This document shows positions 11,693-20,811 of a stretch of 52,764 bases of DNA, piece by piece (position 1 is the stretch's first letter; every line of letters starts with the position of its first letter). The position numbers were made by a program, and so were the translations under genes. The DNA is from Haplomitrium mnioides (lineage: Eukaryota; Marchantiophyta; Haplomitriopsida; Calobryales), in the NCBI GenBank assembly GCA_049999725.1, contig JBNGIS010008574.1, positions 1-52,764 on the forward strand, written 5' to 3'. The notes beneath the pieces were generated by a model. The model was given only the letters and a program-made list of their open reading frames with translations, was not told the DNA's origin and ran no database searches.

Positions 11693-12041
11693 CTTCATCG
11701 ACTATTCTTTTATTATCTTGTTGACATTATTATCTTTATATACTATTTTATGCTCATAATATCTTTTTCAAGTTTCATATGATCATCATTTTTAGATTAT
11801 CTATCTGGCCTATAACCGATTTTCTTATTACTCCTCTCTTTTGGTCACTATATGACTTCTATATCCATTTATAAATGGTGGTTGTACTCTTGCCCTTGTT
11901 GGAGTATGAGATAGTTTTAATGAGGCAACACCTTTATATTTCATATGGATTTATTTTGGAGTGTTGGGGGTATTTTCTCATAGGTTTCGTATCTATCTTA
12001 CGTGTGGTTACAACATTCCCTATGTTATAACCAAGGGGGAG
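11693..12041 (+). other. 3' untranslated region of copia 1
   Basis: About 350 bases after the RNase H stop. It carries a box at 11881-11930 (GTTGTACTCTTGCCCTTG, then GGAGTATGAGATAGTTTTAA and GAGGCAACA) also present in copia 2 and copia 3. It ends with the polypurine tract. Confidence 0.75.
12030..12041 (+). promoter_or_regulatory. Polypurine tract of copia 1
   Basis: AACCAAGGGGGAG directly before the 3' LTR start TATTATG; it is the expected plus-strand priming site. Confidence 0.88.
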
Positions 12042-12355
12042 TATTATGATACATTTAGTAAGATGATTAGGCTAATATAGCATTAGTTCTTAACCTATGA
12101 TTAGACTCTATGATTAGAATTAGGGTTAGTGTTAATCCTATATGATTAGCATATTACCCTACATTCTTGTTACCTTTGTACAACATTATAAGATATATAA
12201 GATTGAGAGATTGAGGAAAGAGAAGAGAAGAAGAAGAAGAAGAAGAAGAAGAAGAAGAAGAAGAAGAGTTGATGCTTGATTACATATGCTTGTACTTCAT
12301 ATGTTTCCACATTCTCCATTTGGATTGCATGAGCTAATGGACCTAACACTCAACA
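12042..12355 (+). repeat. 3' LTR of copia 1
   Basis: A 314-bp LTR, near-identical to 4849-5135 apart from scattered substitutions and an enlarged GAA run (about 12227-12268). It ends CTCAACA, followed by CAATG (target-site duplication) and continuing satellite. Confidence 0.93.
12227..12268 (+). repeat. (GAA)n microsatellite inside copia 1 3' LTR
   Basis: About 14 GAA units in this LTR against about 5 at the same place in the 5' LTR (5027-5047). This accounts for nearly all the length difference between the LTRs. Confidence 0.95.
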
Positions 12356-15300
12356 CAATGAGCTTGTTTACTACCTCTATGTCAAGAAGATGAGATGAGA
12401 TGAGATGAGAATCTAAAACATGAGATTCAAACTTATCACTGTGTGTTATGTCTTCTTTTCCATCATGTGAGTTCATATAGATTCAACACTCATTTAAACC
12501 AATTGCAATGAGCTTGTTTACTACCTTTACATCAAGTAGATGAGATGAGATGAGAATCCAAAACGTGAAATTCAAACTTGTCACTGTGTGCTATGTCTTC
12601 TTTTCCATTATGTGAGTTCATGGGAATTCAACACTTGTCCACATCAACGTCAAGAAGCTTGTTTTCTACCTCTACATCAAGTAGATGGTATGAGATGAGA
12701 ATCTAAAACATGAGATTCAAACTTGTCACTTTGTGCTATATTTTCTTTTCCATCATGTGAGTTTATCAAAATTCAACAATCATCTACATCATTTGCAAGA
12801 AGGTTGTTTGCAACCTCTACTTCAAGTAGATGAGATAAGATGAGATGAGAATCTAAAACATGAGATTCAAACTATCCATTGTGTTATGTCTTCTTCTCCA
12901 TCATGTGAGTTCATGGAAATTCAACACTCGTCTACATCAATTGCAAGGAGCACATTTACTACCTTTATATCAAGTAGATGAGATGAGATAAGATTCTAAA
13001 ACATGAGATTCAAACTAGTCACTATGTGCTATGTCTTCTTTCCCATCATGTGAGCTCATGGAAATTCAACACTCATCTACATCAACTTCAAGGAGCTTAG
13101 TTACTACCTCTACATCAAGTAGATGAGATGAGATGAGAATCCAAAACTTGAGATTTAAACTTGTCAATGTGTGCTATAGCTTATTTTCCATCATGTGAGT
13201 TCATGGAGATTCAAGACTTGCTAAACCAATTGTAAGGAACTCGTTACCTATCTATCCATCAAGTAGATGAGATGAAATGAGAATCTAAAACATGAGATTC
13301 AAACTTGTGTGTGCTATGTTTTCTCTTCCATCATGTGAGTTCATGAGGATTTAACACTAGTCTATATTAGCTGCAAGGAGCTTGTTTACAACCTATACAT
13401 CAAGTAGATGAGATGAGATGAGAATCTAAAACATAATATTCAAACTTGTGTATGCTATGTCTTCTTTTCCATCATGTGAGTTCATGGGGATTCAACAATC
13501 GTCTACATCAATTGCAAGGAGCTTGTTTACTACCTCTACATCCAAAAGATGAGATGAGATGAAAATCTGAAACATGAGATTCAAACTTGTGTGTGCTATG
13601 TCTTCTTTTCCATCATGTGAGTTTATGGGGATTCAACACTCGTCTACATCGATTGCAAGGAGCTTGCCTAGAAACTCTACATCAAGTAGATGAGATGAGA
13701 TGAAAATCTTAAACATAAGATTCAAACTTGTTGTGTGCTTTATCTTCATTTCTATCATATGAGTTCATGGGAAGTCAGCACTTGTCTACATCAATTGCAA
13801 GATGCTTTTTCATTACCTTTACATAAACTAAATGAGATGAGATGAGAATCTAAAACATGAGATTCAAACTTGTTACTATGTGTTTTGTCTTCTTCCCCAT
13901 CATGTGAGTTCGTGAAAATTCAACACTCTTCTACATCAATTGGAAGAACCTTTTTTACTACCTCTACATCAAGTAGATGAGATGAGATGAGAATCTTAGC
14001 TATGAGATTCAAACTTGGCTTTGTGTTCTATGTCTTTTTTTCCATCATGTGAGTTCATGGTAGTTCAACACTCTTCTACATCAATTGCAATGAGCTCGTT
14101 TACTACCTCTTCATCAAATAGATGGCATGGGATGAGAATCAAAAACATGAGATTCAAACTTGTTATTGTGCTATGTCTTCCTTTCCATCATGTGAGCTCA
14201 TGGGGATTCAACAAGGAGTTTTTTACTATCTTTTTATGAATCAGATGAGAAGAGATGAAACATGAGATTCAAACTTGTCGTTGTATGTTATGTCTTCTTT
14301 TCCATCATGTGATGGGAATTCAACACTCGCCTACATCAACTGCAAGGAGCTTGTTTACTACCTATCCATCAAGTAGATGAGAAAAGATGAGAAAAGATGA
14401 GAATCTACAACATAAGACTCAAACTTGTTACTTTGTGCTATGTCTTCTTTTCTATCATGTGAGTTCATGAGAATTCGACACTCATCTACATCAGTTGCAA
14501 GGAGTTTGTTCAGTACCTCTACATCATGTAGATGAGATGAAATAAAAATCTTAAACATAAGATTCAAACTTGTTGTTGTGTGCTTTATCTTCATTTACAT
14601 CATAAGAGTTCATCAAAACTCAACACTTATCTACATCATTTCCAAGAAGCTATTTCACTACCTCTACATCAAGTAAATGAGATGAGATGAGAATCTAAAA
14701 CAGGAGATTCAAACTTGTCAATGTGTCCTTTGTCTTCTTCTCCATCATGTGAGTTCATGGAAATTCAACACTTGTGTACATCAATTGCAAGGAGCTTATC
14801 AACTACCTCTACATCAAGTAGATGAGATGAGATGAGAATCTAAAACAGAAGATTCAAACTTGTCACTATGTGCTATGTCTTCTTTTCCATCATGTGAGTT
14901 CATGAGAATTCAACACTCGTCTACATCAATTGTAAGGAGCTTGTTTACCACCTCTACATCAAGTAGATGAGATGAGAATCTAAAACATGAGATTTAAATT
15001 TGTCCATATGTGCTATTTCTTCTTTTCCATCATGTGAGTTGATGGGGATTGAAGACTTGCTAAACCAATTGCAAGGAGCTTGTTAACTACCTGTCCAACA
15101 AGTAGACAAGATGAGATGAGAATCTAAAAGATGAGATTCAAACTTGTGTGTGCTATGTCTTCTTTTCTATCATGTGAGTTCATGGAGATTCAACACTCGT
15201 CTATATCAATTGCAAGGAGCTTGTTTACAACCTATACATCAAGTAGATGAGATGAGATGAGAATCTAAAACATAAGATTCAAACATATGTATGCTATGTC

Positions 15301-17023
15301 TTCTTTTCCATCATGTGAGTTCATGGGGATTCAACACTTGTCCATATCAATTGTAAGGAGCTTTTTTACTACCTCTACATCTAGTAGATCATATCAAATG
15401 AGATGAAAAATCTGAAACATGAGATTCAAACTTGTGTGTGCTATGTCTTCTCTTCCATCATGTGAGTTCATGGGGACTCAACACTAATCTACATCAATTG
15501 CAAGAAGCTTGTCTAGTACCTCTGCATCAAGTAGATGAGATGAGATGTAAATCTTAAACATAAGATTTAAACTTGTTCTTGTCTACATCAATTGCAAGAA
15601 GCTTTACTACCACCTCTACATAAAGTAAATGAAATGAGATGAGAATCTAAAACATGATATTTAAACTTGTCACTGTTTGTTGTGTCTTCTTCTCCATCAT
15701 ATGAGTTCACGGAAATTTAACACTTGTCTACATCAATTGGAAGGAGCTTGTTTACTATCTTTGCATCAAGTAGATGAGATCGAGTGAGAATCTTAAACAT
15801 GAGGTTCAAACTTGTCATTGTATGTTATGTCTTCTTTTCCATCATGTGAGTTCATGGGAATTCAACACTCGTCTACATCAATTGCAAGAAGCTTGTTTAC
15901 TACCTCTACATCAAGTAGATGACATGAGATGAGAATCTTAAACATGAGATTTAAACTTGTCAATGTGTGTTACGTCCTCTTTTCCATCATGTGAGTTTAT
16001 GGGGATTCAAAACTTGTCTAGATCAATTACAAGGAGCTTGTTTACTACCTCCACATTAAGTAGATGAGATAAGATGAGACTCTAAAACATGAGATTCAAG
16101 CTTGTTATTGTGTGCTATGTTCTCTATTCCATCATGTGAGTTCATGGGAATTCATTTCCATCATGTGAGTGCTTGGGGACTCAACACTTGCCTACATCAA
16201 TTGCAAGGAGTTTTTTTTACTGCCTTTTTATGAAGTAGATGAGATGAGATGAGATGAGAATCTAAAACATGAGATTCAAACTTGTCATTGTGTGCTATAT
16301 CTTCTTTTCCATCATGTGAGTATATAAGGATTCAACACTCATCTACATCAACTTCATGGAGCTTGTTTACTACCTCTCTATCAAGTAGATGAGATGAGAT
16401 AACAATCTTAAACATGAGATTTGAACTTGTCAATGTGTGCTATGTCTTCTTTCTCATCATGCAAGTTCATGAGAATTCAACAATTGTCTACATCAATTTC
16501 AAGGAGCTTGTTTACTGCCTCTACATCAAGTAGATGACATGAGATAAGAATCCAAAAAATTGAGATTAAAAAATTTCAGTCTATGCTATGCCTTCTTTTC
16601 CATCATGTGAGTTTATGGAAATTTAACACTCGTCTACGTAATTTGCAAGAAGCTGATTTGCTACCTCTACTTCAAGTAGATGAGATGAGATGAAAATCTT
16701 AAACATGAGATTCAAACTTGTCAGTATATGTTATGTCTTCTTTTCCATCATATGAGTTCTTGAGAATTCAACACTCGTCTTCATCAATTGCAAGGAGTTT
16801 GCTTACTAGCTCTACATCAAGTAGATGAGATGAGATGAGAATGTTAAACATGAGATTGCAACTTGTCACTATGTGCTATGTCGTCCTTTCCATCATGTGA
16901 GTTCCTTGAAATTGAACACTTATCTACATCATCAATTGCAAGTAGCTTGTTAACTACCTCTACTTCAAGTAGATGAAAAATCTAAAATATAAGATTCAAA
17001 CTTGTCACTGTGTGCTATGTGTT
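12356..17023 (+). repeat. Satellite array, block 2 (about 32 monomers)
   Basis: 4.67 kb of tandem monomers of about 141-147 bp with no gene. Each has a short internal (GATGA)n run, a GATTCAAACTTGT segment, a variable dinucleotide-like TGTGTGCTATG segment, TCTTCTTTTCCATCATGTGA, and CTACATCAATTGCAAGGAGC. Two length classes differ by about 4 bp, with CTTGTCACTGTGTGCTATG or CTTGTGTGTGCTATG. Distinct variant monomers recur in the same order about 1.84 kb apart (for example 13205-13900 and 15045-15700), suggesting higher-order structure. Short minus and plus frames here (14015-14239, 14358-14594) are chance. Confidence 0.97.
17019..17023. other. Target-site duplication of chromovirus B, left
   Basis: GTGTT before the LTR; GTCTT at 31894-31898 after the other LTR (one mismatch). 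The unmutated satellite has GTCTT here. Confidence 0.7.
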
Positions 17024-17543
17024 TGGAGTACTACATACATACATTGCACAAATAAGTTAGCACAAGTATAACATACAAGAGTAGCGCACAAGAAACTTAA
17101 ACAAACCCCACAAGGAAAGAGATGCCCAACAAGACACCTTCCATTCTTTATATACTAAGTGGAAAGAGCTTTGCTTACATAGGTGGTGGAACCTCATTGG
17201 TTCCTTTTCTATCCTCCTTTAATTGGACCAACATTTTTCCTCTCTCATTGATTGGACCACCCTTTACTTTTATTCTCCTTCTGCCACATGTTCTTATCTT
17301 AGAACCTTTTATTTTCTTTAATCCTCCACTTGCCATATGTCTTATTCTCTTCTAAAGTAATCTTTGTAGACTTTCTCTTTCACTTTAATTTGTCGACTTT
17401 CTCTCCTCTTACCACGTGTCACTCTCTCTATAATAGTACTTATTTTTTGATACTCAAACTTAGTAGTAGCTTTCTAGACATAGTTGACTCTATATCACAC
17501 TTCTATTTTTAGTTGTTGCTTACTAAAGTTAGTGATCGCTACA
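17024..17543 (-). repeat. 3' LTR of chromovirus B
   Basis: A 520-bp LTR. The plus strand begins TGGAGTACTACATACATAC after satellite and ends GTGATCGCTACA next to the polypurine tract. It aligns with 31373-31893 and 3563-4132. Plus-strand frames (17122-17355, 17330-17512) are not genes; a similar frame occurs in each LTR copy only because the LTRs are homologous. Confidence 0.92.
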
Positions 17544-17560
17544 ATCCTCCTCCCTTTTAA
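17544..17560 (-). promoter_or_regulatory. Polypurine tract of chromovirus B
   Basis: The minus strand reads TTAAAAGGGAGGAGGAT directly before the LTR start TGTAGCGATCAC. It overlaps the end of the pol reading region. Confidence 0.85.
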
Positions 17561-19130
17561 GAGGCAATGCTCTCGTTGCAAGTAAGAGAGGTCTCAAAAG
17601 AGTGAACAAGCGCGGATACATTAGCCAAATTCTCCAAGGGCTCCCAAGTGGCTTTGTAAACGAGATAGCCTTTCCAACAAACCAAATATGCCACAATCTC
17701 ACAACGACCACAATGCTGTGTACGTTTCTTCAAGAGTTGTTCGACCTCAAACTCCTTATCGCCATCAATAAGTTCAAGCGGTGGAGAGGGTTGTTGGGTA
17801 CTTGTAAAAGAGGAAGAATGAGGAACAAAGCCCGTAGTAGAGAGACATGAAAGACTGGACGAATCTTCATATGAGAAGGTAAAACCAACTGATAGGCCAC
17901 TTCTCTAATACAAGCAGAAATAGAAAAAGGACCAATAAAGCGAGCACTAAGCTTACAAGAATGAAGCAATGGAAGAATGGAAGTGAAGAGCCAGACTTGG
18001 TCACCTACATCAAAAGTGACCTCCCAACAATGAGCATCAACATATTGTTTTAGCCGATTATGAGCAACTTCAAGTTTTTCCTTGGCTCGTCAAATGATGT
18101 GGTGGAGGCAATGTAGAAAATCATCAACAGCGAGACTCTTGGAGGTGGATGGTGAGGTATGTTGAAGACTAGAGATCGTGGTGGGATGCTCACCATACAT
18201 CAAAAAGAAAGGTGTGGCTCTTGTGAAATTATTGATAGTCTAAGAGTTATTGTAAGAGAACTCTACAAAAGGTAGTAGCCAATCTAATTCCTCTTGTTCT
18301 TCCAAGGTAAATGCGTGCAACATATCTTCAATCGTATAGTTGGCATGTTCAGCTTGACCATCAAATTCAGAGTGGTAAGTAGTAAACATGGCTGATTTGG
18401 TTTTTAAGAGACCAAATATTGTGCGTTTAAACATGCTAGTGAATTGAGTCCCGCGATCAAAAGCAATTACTTTAGAGAGACCGTGATGAGAGTATATTGT
18501 TTCCAAATAAATGCGAGCTAACTCTGGTGTTGTCACTGACTTGGTCGTTGGATGAATATGAATCATTTTTCTTAGTTTTGCTACAAAAACAACAATAGCA
18601 TCATAACCTATAGAAGTACATAGGAGCTTGCATACAATATCTATACTCACATGTTTCCAACATCGATTGGGGATGGGAAGTGGTTGTAATAAGCCTCCAC
18701 GTTTAAGATTGGTAGATTTGTTTTGTTGACAAGCCAAACAACTCCGAACATATGCCTCTACATCTTGGTGCATCTTGGGCCAATAATAAACACGTTGAAG
18801 ATTGTCCAGTGTCTTCTCAATTCCAACATATCCACCAATCACAAAATCATGTGCTTCATGCAAAACTTTGGAGCAAAGTTGGATATAATCAAGAACCCAT
18901 AACTTGCCTTGGAAAAAAATCAAACCCCTTACCATTTTCACCAACTTCTTTTGTTGTGAAGCAATAGTCTCTTCATCTCCTTTGATTGCAACCAACACTT
19001 CTGTCCACCATATAGAATGAATTGTGACTTCTGACAAGATATTGAGTTGAGACATAGAGGTTAAAGCATTGGCAATTTGTTGTTTAACTTTGATATATAC
19101 TATCTTCATATGAAAGCATTGTCGCCACTC
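17560..19130 (-). pseudogene. Integrase with C-terminal chromodomain, chromovirus B
   Basis: The frame 18240-19109 covers most of integrase. The zinc-binding part has 'LHEAHDFVIGGYVGIEKTL' and 'CLACQQNKSTNLKRGG'. The catalytic core has 'VSIDIVCKL' (Asp), 'AFDRGTQFTS' (Asp) and 'SEFDGQAEHAN' (Glu), so the DDE triad is present. It stops at 18240. Downstream pieces in other frames give the integrase tail 'RFIGPFSISACIREVAYQL' and 'RPVFHVSLL' (17730-17969). A chromodomain-like segment follows near 17570-17700: 'YLVCWKGY', then 'ATWEPLENLANV'. The chromodomain is expected to steer integration to marked chromatin. Frame breaks make this copy inactive. Confidence 0.88.
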
Positions 19131-19848
19131 TGCCTATCGAATCTGCCTTTTGGAGAGCTCTTTTTGTGTTTCTAGATACAGTAGAGGTTTATGATCAGTC
19201 TCAACAATAAAATCCTTTTCTGCTAGATAGTGTTTCTATTGCTTGGTTGATAATACAATCATTAGTTCTTTCTACTCTGTGGTATAATAGTAATTTTGTT
19301 TTGAATCGCTAAGCTTTCTAGAAAAGAAAGCAATAGAATGCCAACCATCCCCCCACTTTTGTTGCAAAACCGCACCTATAGCTTTTCTCGATGCATCAAT
19401 TGAAAGTTTTATTGGTCGTTTAGAGTTATACCATTTGAGAATAGAAGCATGAAGAAGTGATTTCTTCAATGCTTGAAACGCTAGTTCCTTTGCAGCTCCC
19501 CATATCCGCGTGTGATTTTTCTTGAGCAGATTGGTCAATGGTTCCTCTATTTGTGTAAAACCTTTCACAAATTTACCATAGAACCTAGTTAGCCCCAAAA
19601 ATCCTCTTAGTTTTGTTTGATTACTAGGAGCTGCCCATTTTTGAATGGCCTCCACTTTCTCATCCATTACTTGAATTCCTGCTACACTTACACGGTGACC
19701 CAAGTAGTCAACCTCCCTCGTCCTTATTTCACATTCTGACATCTTAACCTAAAGTTTGTGATCTCGGAGTGCCTTCAATATCGTACGAAGGTGTTGTTGA
19801 TGCTCATGAAGATTTTTGCTGTAAATAAGAATATCGTCCAAGAAGATA
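19131..19848 (-). pseudogene. RT (FLDD box) and RNase H, 3' half of the split gene
   Basis: The frame 19272-19742 reads through 'REVDYLGHRVSVAGIQVMDE', 'LRGFLGLTRFYGKFVKGF' and the RNase H start 'LSIDASRKAIGAVLQQKWG', with 'GWHSIAFFSRKLSDSKQNY' after it. Upstream at 19743-19848 the same gene continues with 'FLDDILIYSKN', the catalytic box; a TAG interrupts it near 19750. The segment begins only a few codons before the FLDD box because copia 2 inserted there. The plus-strand and opposite frames here are shadows. After the RNase H start, 19131-19271 is decayed. Confidence 0.88.
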
Positions 19849-19853
19849 ATAAC
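19849..19853. other. Target-site duplication of nested copia 2, left
   Basis: ATAAC here and ATAAC at 28623-28627; exact 5-bp match flanking TATTATG... and ...TTCAACA. Confidence 0.9.
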
Positions 19854-19897
19854 TATTATGATATATAGAGTAATATAAAACTAGGATTAGAAGATAC
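19854..19897 (+). repeat. Truncated 5' LTR of copia 2
   Basis: 44 bases starting TATTATGATATATAGAG that align with the first 44 bases of the 3' LTR at 28380 with few differences. The remaining ~200 bases of the LTR are not found downstream. Confidence 0.8.
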
Positions 19898-20062
19898 ACC
19901 CATGAGCAACACAGTGACAAAATAAATGTCCAATGGATAGCAAGCAAGGATAGTAAAGCAGAGATCTTCACTAAACCACTTCCACCTGCCCTACACATTG
20001 CACATACTCAAGGGTTTGGTTTACGAAGACTATCTAAATTACAAAAAAAAAATAAACAATGA
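19898..20062 (+). pseudogene. RNase H C-terminus of a third copia element (copia 3)
   Basis: An open plus-strand stretch of about 54 codons ending in TGA (20060-20062). It reads 'VQWIASKDSKAEIFTKPLPP' and 'FGLRRLSKLQKK', the standard C-terminus of copia RNase H. It differs clearly from copia 1 ('SDIFTKALPLALHQYF') and from copia 2, so it is a separate family. Only this tail of the polyprotein is present. It is abutted on the left by the truncated copia 2 LTR, without a visible upstream coding region. Confidence 0.8.
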
Positions 20063-20537
20063 TTGCTTATTTTTTCTCTTTTTGATCTTTAGTCATGAAT
20101 ATCGAGGATTGTATATTCAATCATTTATTTTGAACATTATCTAATCTGTCTGAAATGTCATACATGTAATGACAGGAAAAGTTTTAGTTGACTCACTCCT
20201 TAGCTTTTGGGACTGACATCACTTTTTCAGACAAATTTCTAGGATATAAGCATACACAACGCAATGATACAACTATGAGAATGCAACAACACTGCGCAAC
20301 AACACCACATATTAGCTTTACTATTAAAACGACATTTTGAAAATTCTATTATTTACAACACTCTACATACTATGATCATACTTTTATTATTACCTATCAA
20401 TTATGTGATGGCACTCTTTCCCTTGGAAGAAAGCGAGAGGGTTTTAATAAGACCACACATAGAATAGGATTTGAACTTACATAACATATAGTCCTTAGTG
20501 TGGCTGATTATTAGAAGAAGAATCAGCCAAGGGGCAG
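20063..20537 (+). other. 3' untranslated region and polypurine tract of copia 3
   Basis: Contains the copia 3' box at 20409-20455 (GCACTCTTTCCCTTGG, then GAGAGGGTTTTAATAAGACC) shared with copia 1 and copia 2. It ends in the purine-rich CCAAGGGGCAG (20527-20537) just before TGTGTTTTATATAT. No gene. Confidence 0.65.
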
Positions 20538-20539
20538 TG

Positions 20540-20583
<44 letters not shown>

Positions 20584-20683
20584 NNNNNNNNNNNNNNNNN
20601 NNNNNNNNNNNNNNNNNNNNNNNNNNNNNNNNNNNNNNNNNNNNNNNNNNNNNNNNNNNNNNNNNNNNNNNNNNNNNNNNNNN

Positions 20684-20725
<42 letters not shown>

Positions 20726-20811
20726 CCTATGTAAGCAGTCTCGACCTCATTATTCTACTCATCTGTTTTGGAGACTCCCGTGTGCATGCGTGTGGTGCTC
20801 ATGCGATAACA
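20538..20811 (+). repeat. Possible 3' LTR of copia 3, with AT run and gap
   Basis: Starts TGTGTTTTATATATAT after the polypurine tract and could end at ATGCGATAACA (20811), giving TG...CA. It contains an (AT)n run split by a 100-N gap, so the true length is unknown. Both ends are inferred from position only; no second LTR is available for comparison. Confidence 0.4.
20584..20683. other. Assembly gap (100 N)
   Basis: 100 unknown bases inside an (AT)n run. Frames across it are artefacts. Confidence 0.99.

Larger units (their letters stand above)
4849..12355 (+). mobile_element. Ty1/copia retrotransposon copia 1, complete but decayed
   Basis: A plus-strand element of 7507 bp with 5' LTR (4849-5135), a long untranslated leader, one broken Gag-Pol region in copia order (Gag, protease, integrase, RT, RNase H), a polypurine tract and 3' LTR (12042-12355). 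It is flanked by a 5-bp duplication in satellite. Its coding region is collinear with copia 2 (23301-27900) but clearly diverged, so the two are related families rather than one burst. At least eight frame breaks and altered catalytic residues show it is dead. Confidence 0.95.

Noticed and set aside
14015-14594. Frames in satellite on both strands, and similar ones at 33700-33891, 35187-35405, 45037-45620
   Set aside because: They are satellite read-through; neighbouring monomers break the same frame.
12356-17023. CRISPR-like array
   Set aside because: The repeats are contiguous satellite monomers of about 145 bp without unique spacers, in a plant genome.
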